From MWBF01 sp040772005 (GTDB lineage: Bacteria > Chloroflexota > Anaerolineae > CG2-30-64-16), in the NCBI GenBank assembly GCA_040772005.1, contig JAXGYZ010000016.1, positions 4,695 through 68,694 on the forward strand: a stretch of DNA of 64,000 nucleotides, given 5' to 3'. The translations under genes and the position numbers were made by a program. How positions within the stretch are numbered: position 1 is the first letter of the stretch; each line of letters begins with the position of its first letter. Below, piece by piece: positions 60,707 to 64,000 of this stretch. The notes beneath the pieces were generated by a model. It was not told the DNA's origin and did no database searches. It saw nothing but the letters and a program-made list of their open reading frames with translations.

Positions 60707-62380
60707 TCACTCTCGCCAGTCGAACTCCGTCTCCACGAGCGCCTCGTGCAGGCGGCGGACGCGGGCCGCGCGGACCTCGACAAGCTCGCTCGCGGAACTC
60801 GGGGCGGGGGCAGCCGGCGGAGGGGCCGCCGGGCCGGATGGGCTCGGGCCGGCCGGCGCGTGTGTCGGGGCCGGCGCGCTGATCGACGACGGCGCGGGCA
60901 GTTGCGCCTGAGACGCCCGGCGGTAATCCGGCAGCGGCTCCAGGTCGCCCAGGCCCAGCACACCGGCATCGGGCGAGCACACGGGACAGGCAGCCGGGGT
61001 CGCGACCTTGTGCGCCGCGCCGCCGACAGACAGGGCGACCAGTTCCCCGCGCAGCGCATCGTAGGTCAGGTAGCGGTGCTGCGGCTTGAAGGCCGCGACC
61101 AGGTTGTGGATCTCGGCGGCGGCCAGGGCAGCCACCACCCCGTCGAGATGGCCGACGGCCGGGGCCGGGGTGTCGGCCACGTAGCCGCGCTGGTGCAGGA
61201 TCGCGCGCTGACCTGCCGGCGCGAGCTCCCACCCGGCCGCCTGAGGATCGACGATGCCGGCGCATTGCAGGCACCAGCGCCCCAGGTCGGGGATGGCGAA
61301 CTCACCGCTGACATCGGTGACGGACTGCTCCGCCCTCTCCTGTGAGGAGAGGGGGGGCGGGGGGGTGAGGTCCACGCTGACGTTGAAGCCGACGTGGACG
61401 AGCGGGATGAGGTACTGGACGGCCAGCCGGTTGGCGGCCATGCGGCTGCTGTGGTTGTCGGTGGCGACGATCAGCAGGTCGCACGCCTTGAGGGCGCGCT
61501 GCGCGAGGGGGTCGAAGACGTCCGTCTTGAGGGCGCGGACGGTGGCCCTGGACGCGGCCTGGCGGATGGTGCTGCGGGCGACGTAGACCTTGGGCCGCGC
61601 TCGCCGGGCATCGGCGGCCGAGGCGCCGACGAGGCGATTGAGGTTGGTCAGCTCGACGACGTCGGGGTCGACGAGCACCCAGTGCGCGACACCCAGCCGG
61701 GCCAGGTGGGCCACCAGCGCGCTGCCCAGGCCGCCAACGCCGATGACGCCGATTCGCAGGCCGGCGAGCCGCCGCTGCACATCCGCGCCGAACGCGCGCA
61801 CCTGGCGGTCGAAGATGGGGGAGATGAAGGCCGCGTGGGCCCGGTGCAGCCGCCCGGCAGTCACGGGGATGCGGCGGGCCAGGTCGCCCAGCAGGAGGGC
61901 CTGCAGGGGCTGCGCGGCCGGCTGCCCCGGCGACGCGGCCGGTTTGGCACGGTCGGTCAGCCACAGCCGGGCGTCCACCGCGTCGTCGTTGACGACGACG
62001 GAGCCGTAGGGCACGCCGTGCATCCGTGCGGCGAGGTAGGCGGCCTGCGCCGCCTCGTAATGGTCATCGGTGCTCGAGAAGCTGAGCGTCGGGCCGGATC
62101 CGGGATGGCTGTGCCAATCCACCTCGATCAGGCCGTGGCGGTGGGCGCGGGCGTGGATGAAGGCCTGCACCTCGGGCTTGAGTTCCAGGTGGGCGGCCGA
62201 CTGGCGGCGGAAGGCGTCTGCGGGCAGGAGGATCACGTCGCGCACCAGCAGGCGCAGCTCGTGGTGCAGGCGGTTGACGCCGCACAGCGTAACGGCCATT
62301 TGCTCGCGGCTGCGGTCGCTCAGCAGGTGGGCATGGAGCGTCTCGGCAGCCGCACGGGTCAGGGAGAGGGTGTAGTTCAT
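60707..62380 (-). CDS. JAB (MPN) peptidase - E1/ThiF fusion
   Basis: 557 residues. The N-terminal JAMM metalloprotease has EVDWHSHPGSGPTLSFSSTD (His 90, His 92, Ser 102, Asp 105). The E1-like domain has IGVIGVGGLGSALVAHL (213-226), LVDPDVVELTNLNR (ending Arg 250) and two Cys pairs, WCLQC and CPVC, a likely zinc site. A separate catalytic Cys is not obvious. A Pro/Ala linker and a short helical tail end the protein. JAB removes or trims ubiquitin-like tags and E1 adenylates them. AAGGAG six bases before ATG 62380. A hairpin repeat is inserted in frame at 61330-61372. Confidence 0.92.
   Translation of the reverse strand: MNYTLSLTRAAAETLHAHLLSDRSREQMAVTLCGVNRLHHELRLLVRDVILLPADAFRRQSAAHLELKPEVQAFIHARAHRHGLIEVDWHSHPGSGPTLSFSSTDDHYEAAQAAYLAARMHGVPYGSVVVNDDAVDARLWLTDRAKPAASPGQPAAQPLQALLLGDLARRIPVTAGRLHRAHAAFISPIFDRQVRAFGADVQRRLAGLRIGVIGVGGLGSALVAHLARLGVAHWVLVDPDVVELTNLNRLVGASAADARRARPKVYVARSTIRQAASRATVRALKTDVFDPLAQRALKACDLLIVATDNHSSRMAANRLAVQYLIPLVHVGFNVSVDLTPPPPLSSQERAEQSVTDVSGEFAIPDLGRWCLQCAGIVDPQAAGWELAPAGQRAILHQRGYVADTPAPAVGHLDGVVAALAAAEIHNLVAAFKPQHRYLTYDALRGELVALSVGGAAHKVATPAACPVCSPDAGVLGLGDLEPLPDYRRASQAQLPAPSSISAPAPTHAPAGPSPSGPAAPPPAAPAPSSASELVEVRAARVRRLHEALVETEFDWRE
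61330..61372. repeat. REP-like hairpin inside the JAB-E1 gene
   Basis: CCCTCTCCTGTGAGGAGAGG followed by GGGGGTGAGGTCCAC. It is the same family as the intergenic hairpins. In the protein it encodes DLTPPPPLSSQERAEQS between NVSV and TDVSGEFAIPD, in frame. Confidence 0.7.
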
Positions 62381-62399
62381 GGCGGGCTCCTTGGTGGGC

Positions 62400-62464
62400 A
62401 GGGACCTCACCCCCTGCCCCCTCTCCTGAGGCCGAGGTCTCAGGAGAGGGGGAGAGGCGGTCAG
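62400..62464. repeat. REP-like hairpin at the E2 stop
   Basis: GACCTCACCCCCTGCCCCCT, then CTCTCCTGA...TCAGGAGAG arms, ending GGTCA which holds the E2-like gene's TGACC. Confidence 0.65.
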
Positions 62465-62943
62465 AAGTCGTTGGTGAGCACCTCGCGGACCATGTTCAGG
62501 TAGGTCCACAGGTTATCGGGGCGGCGATGGTCGGCCTGGGGCTGCCAGGCGCCGGCGGCCTGCATGTTCATGTGGACGCAGTACCAGTGCCAGCCCTGGT
62601 CGGTCAGGTCGGGCGCGCCGTAATAGGCGCGGCCGGTGGCGTGCGGGTCGAACTGGCCGTTGCGCAGCGGCAGGCGCTTGTTGACGTAGAAGCCGATGGG
62701 CGGCGTTTCCGGATAGGTCTCGGGGAACACGATCAGCAGGTCGCAGTGCCGGTCCTGAAAGCGGTCGGGCAGGGTGTAATGGGGGATGACGAGCCAGTCC
62801 CGGTGCTCCTCGTCGTAGACGATGCCCTGGTACGGCGGCCGGCTGAAGCGCTCGGCAATCATCAGGGCTTCGGCGTCGACGCGGTCATTGCGCCGGTCGC
62901 TGCCGGATTGGGCCAACCGTTGTTTGAGCCATTCGAGCGCCAT
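62461..62943 (-). CDS. E2-like ubiquitin-conjugating protein (Prok-E2_E type)
   Basis: 160 residues with the E2 core: CDLLIVFPETYPETPPIGFY (the beta strand and Pro-rich turn) and WHWYCVHMN, where Cys 122 is the candidate thioester residue. PDNLWTYLNMVREVLTNDF forms the C-terminal helix. It accepts the ubiquitin-like protein from the E1 and passes it to a target. AGGAG seven bases before the ATG. It lies between the ubiquitin-like gene and the JAB-E1 fusion. No E3 is seen. Confidence 0.88.
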   Translation of the reverse strand: MALEWLKQRLAQSGSDRRNDRVDAEALMIAERFSRPPYQGIVYDEEHRDWLVIPHYTLPDRFQDRHCDLLIVFPETYPETPPIGFYVNKRLPLRNGQFDPHATGRAYYGAPDLTDQGWHWYCVHMNMQAAGAWQPQADHRRPDNLWTYLNMVREVLTNDF

Positions 62944-62970
62944 CGGTGAGCTCCTGTTGATTGTGACCGA

Positions 62971-63012
62971 CCCCCAACCCCCTCCCTGGCAGGGAGGGGG
63001 AGAGCGGCGGCA
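62971..63012. repeat. REP-like hairpin between Ubl and E2
   Basis: CCCCCTCCCTGGCAGGGAGG with short G-rich flanks, the same repeat family in its shortest form. Confidence 0.55.
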
Positions 63013-63026
63013 GGGCGCCGGACGGT

Positions 63027-63236
63027 TCAGGCGCCCTTGATGCGGGGCGGGGCGTCGACGAAGACGTCGCCGTCGTTGACGGCAACTTCCTCACCCGGGC
63101 GGACGACGAAGTTGCCTTCGCGGGCCCGGCGGATGACGGAGCGGCCGTCAGCCAGTCCGCCCGCCTTGCGGATGTCCTCGATCGAGGCAACCGGGGGCAC
63201 CTGCACCCGGCGGCCGTTGATGATGGCGGTAGCCAT
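63027..63236 (-). CDS. Ubiquitin-like beta-grasp protein
   Basis: 69 residues. A beta-hairpin start (MATAIINGRRVQVPP), a helix (SIEDIRKAGGLADGRSVIRR), then strands NFVVRPGEEVAVNDGDVFVD and a C-terminal tail PRIKGA. Size, order and operon place fit a ubiquitin-like modifier. The tail ends Gly-Ala, not Gly-Gly, so JAB trimming of the last Ala would expose a glycine. That is inference. AGGAGG about seven bases before ATG 63236. Its position next to E2 and JAB-E1 is the main support for its role. Confidence 0.78.
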   Translation of the reverse strand: MATAIINGRRVQVPPVASIEDIRKAGGLADGRSVIRRAREGNFVVRPGEEVAVNDGDVFVDAPPRIKGA

Positions 63237-63312
63237 GGAGGTCCTCCTGTTGGGTGAGCGGCCCGGCGCGGGGCCGACTGCGGTGAGCCGTCCGGCGCCG
63301 GACCGCGGCGGG

Positions 63313-63924
63313 TCAGGCCGGCACGGGTGCGGCTTCCTCGAGTTCGAAGTCATCGGGTTCGGGGAGCGGGACCTCGGCGGCGAGCGGCGGCTCAGGCACG
63401 GGCAGGTTATCGACTGCGGCGCCGATCTGGGTGAGATCGATGAAGCCGTTAGCCATGGCCTGCAGCGCCGGCGCGACGCCGGCGGGCGCCGAAGCGACCT
63501 CCACCCGGATACCCTGCAGGCGCAGGCGCTGGGCCAGGGGGGCAAAGTCGCCGCTGCCGGTCACGAGCACGACGATGTCGGGCCGGGTGCGGGCGGCGAA
63601 CTCCTGGACGTCCAGGGCGAGTTCGAGGTCGAAGGCGCAGTGGACCTGGCCGGTGGGCAGCAGTTGCGCCGGCTTCGTGCGGATGAGGAAGCCGTGTTGG
63701 CGCAGGCGCTCGACGATGGCGCGATCCGCCTGGGCCTGTTCGGGCAGCGGGTGGATGCCGATGTAGAGGAAGGCCTCGATCAGGTGCCGGCCTTCGGCGA
63801 GGTAGTCGCGCAGCGCCGCCAGATCGATCTGGCGGCCGGCGCGGCGCAGGGCGTCGAGCGTGCTGCGGTAGTCGGCGAAGATCGCCACACGCTCGTGGGT
63901 CAGGGTGTCGGGGACGGTGCGCAT
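63313..63924 (-). CDS. NYN-domain ribonuclease, first gene of the ubiquitin-like cassette
   Basis: 203 residues. The LabA/DUF88 NYN fold has acidic residues in RVAIFADYRSTL, AFDLELALDVQEFA and IVVLVTGSGDFAPLAQRL. An acidic Pro-rich tail (EPPLAAEVPLPEPDDFELEE) follows and could be a contact or target for conjugation. GAGGAGG seven bases before the ATG. A TTTCGTTACC box 49 bases upstream drives this gene and, by spacing, the Ubl, E2 and JAB-E1 genes. It is the second NYN protein in the island, unlike the 45.2 kb one outside the nuclease core. Confidence 0.87.
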   Translation of the reverse strand: MRTVPDTLTHERVAIFADYRSTLDALRRAGRQIDLAALRDYLAEGRHLIEAFLYIGIHPLPEQAQADRAIVERLRQHGFLIRTKPAQLLPTGQVHCAFDLELALDVQEFAARTRPDIVVLVTGSGDFAPLAQRLRLQGIRVEVASAPAGVAPALQAMANGFIDLTQIGAAVDNLPVPEPPLAAEVPLPEPDDFELEEAAPVPA

Positions 63925-63973
63925 CGGTTGCCTCCTCGGCGGGTCAGGGTAGCGGCGATCCGCTCCTGGCCGG

Positions 63974-63983
63974 GGTAACGAAA
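63974..63983 (-). promoter_or_regulatory. TTTCGTTACC box of the ubiquitin-like cassette
   Basis: The minus strand TTTCGTTACC, 49 bases before the NYN ATG, is followed by CCGGCCAG then GAGCGG, in the place of GAAGCAC at other copies. Confidence 0.7.
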
Positions 63984-64000
63984 CCAGGGACCGCGGAGAG

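Noticed and set aside
61394..62503. 369-codon + strand frame
   Set aside because: Antisense to the JAB-E1 fusion, whose motifs are unambiguous.

Overview
The window is GC-rich bacterial chromosome, most likely from a Chloroflexota of the Anaerolineae/Caldilineae kind. This is inferred from style, not from a marker gene. It has many lipoproteins with Thr/Pro linkers, a 'VYLPLV' tail fragment, repeated META-domain lipoproteins, a BTAD/NB-ARC/WD40 giant regulator, abundant REP-like hairpins, and CRISPR ancillary genes typical of filamentous thermophiles. No rRNA or tRNA gene was recognised.

Region 1 (1-33.2 kb) is a chromosome arm of mostly cell-envelope genes plus gene debris. It holds an alpha/beta hydrolase and lipoproteins, a frameshifted secreted protein, a 1410-residue STAND regulator, and a decayed sensor kinase and response regulator. 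These are followed by a large SF2 helicase-like protein without a visible Walker A, a META lipoprotein split by an amber codon, and a frameshifted IS630-family element. A long + strand series of exported proteins follows: sortase plus substrate, META-S41 protease-like, META-beta-lactamase-like, PrsW protease, beta-helix protein, SBP3-Ig lipoprotein, PIG-L deacetylase, and acyltransferase-like. Fragments of the same exonuclease III 3' end occur at 3.35 kb and 33.2 kb.

Region 2 (33.4-64.0 kb) is a CRISPR-Cas island that begins at the truncated exonuclease III gene. It contains cas6, a CRISPR array of about 46 repeats read from the minus strand, a leader, and a WYL-type regulator. An RNA-type adaptation operon follows (cold-shock-domain protein, RNase HI, reverse transcriptase, Cas1, then Cas2). 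Next come a NYN nuclease, a second cold-shock protein and an unknown two-gene operon. A complete type III-D-like effector operon follows: Cas10 without an HD domain, RAMPs, Csx10, Csx19 and an S1-fused RAMP. It carries three cyclic-oligoadenylate-type sensors (CARF-HEPN, CARF-nuclease, membrane CARF) and Csx15. The island ends with a ubiquitin-like cassette on the minus strand: NYN nuclease, beta-grasp ubiquitin-like protein, E2-like protein and a JAB-E1 fusion.

The strongest new signal is a 10-bp box, TTTCGTTACC. It occurs six times, always intergenic and always in the same orientation as the gene downstream. It precedes the WYL regulator, the adaptation operon, both NYN genes, the cold-shock gene and the unknown operon. 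This links RT/RNase H/Cas1 adaptation, RNA-binding and nuclease proteins, and a protein-conjugation cassette into one apparent regulon beside a type III-D effector. The coupling of a ubiquitin-like conjugation operon to RNA-derived spacer acquisition is the best candidate for an undescribed system here.
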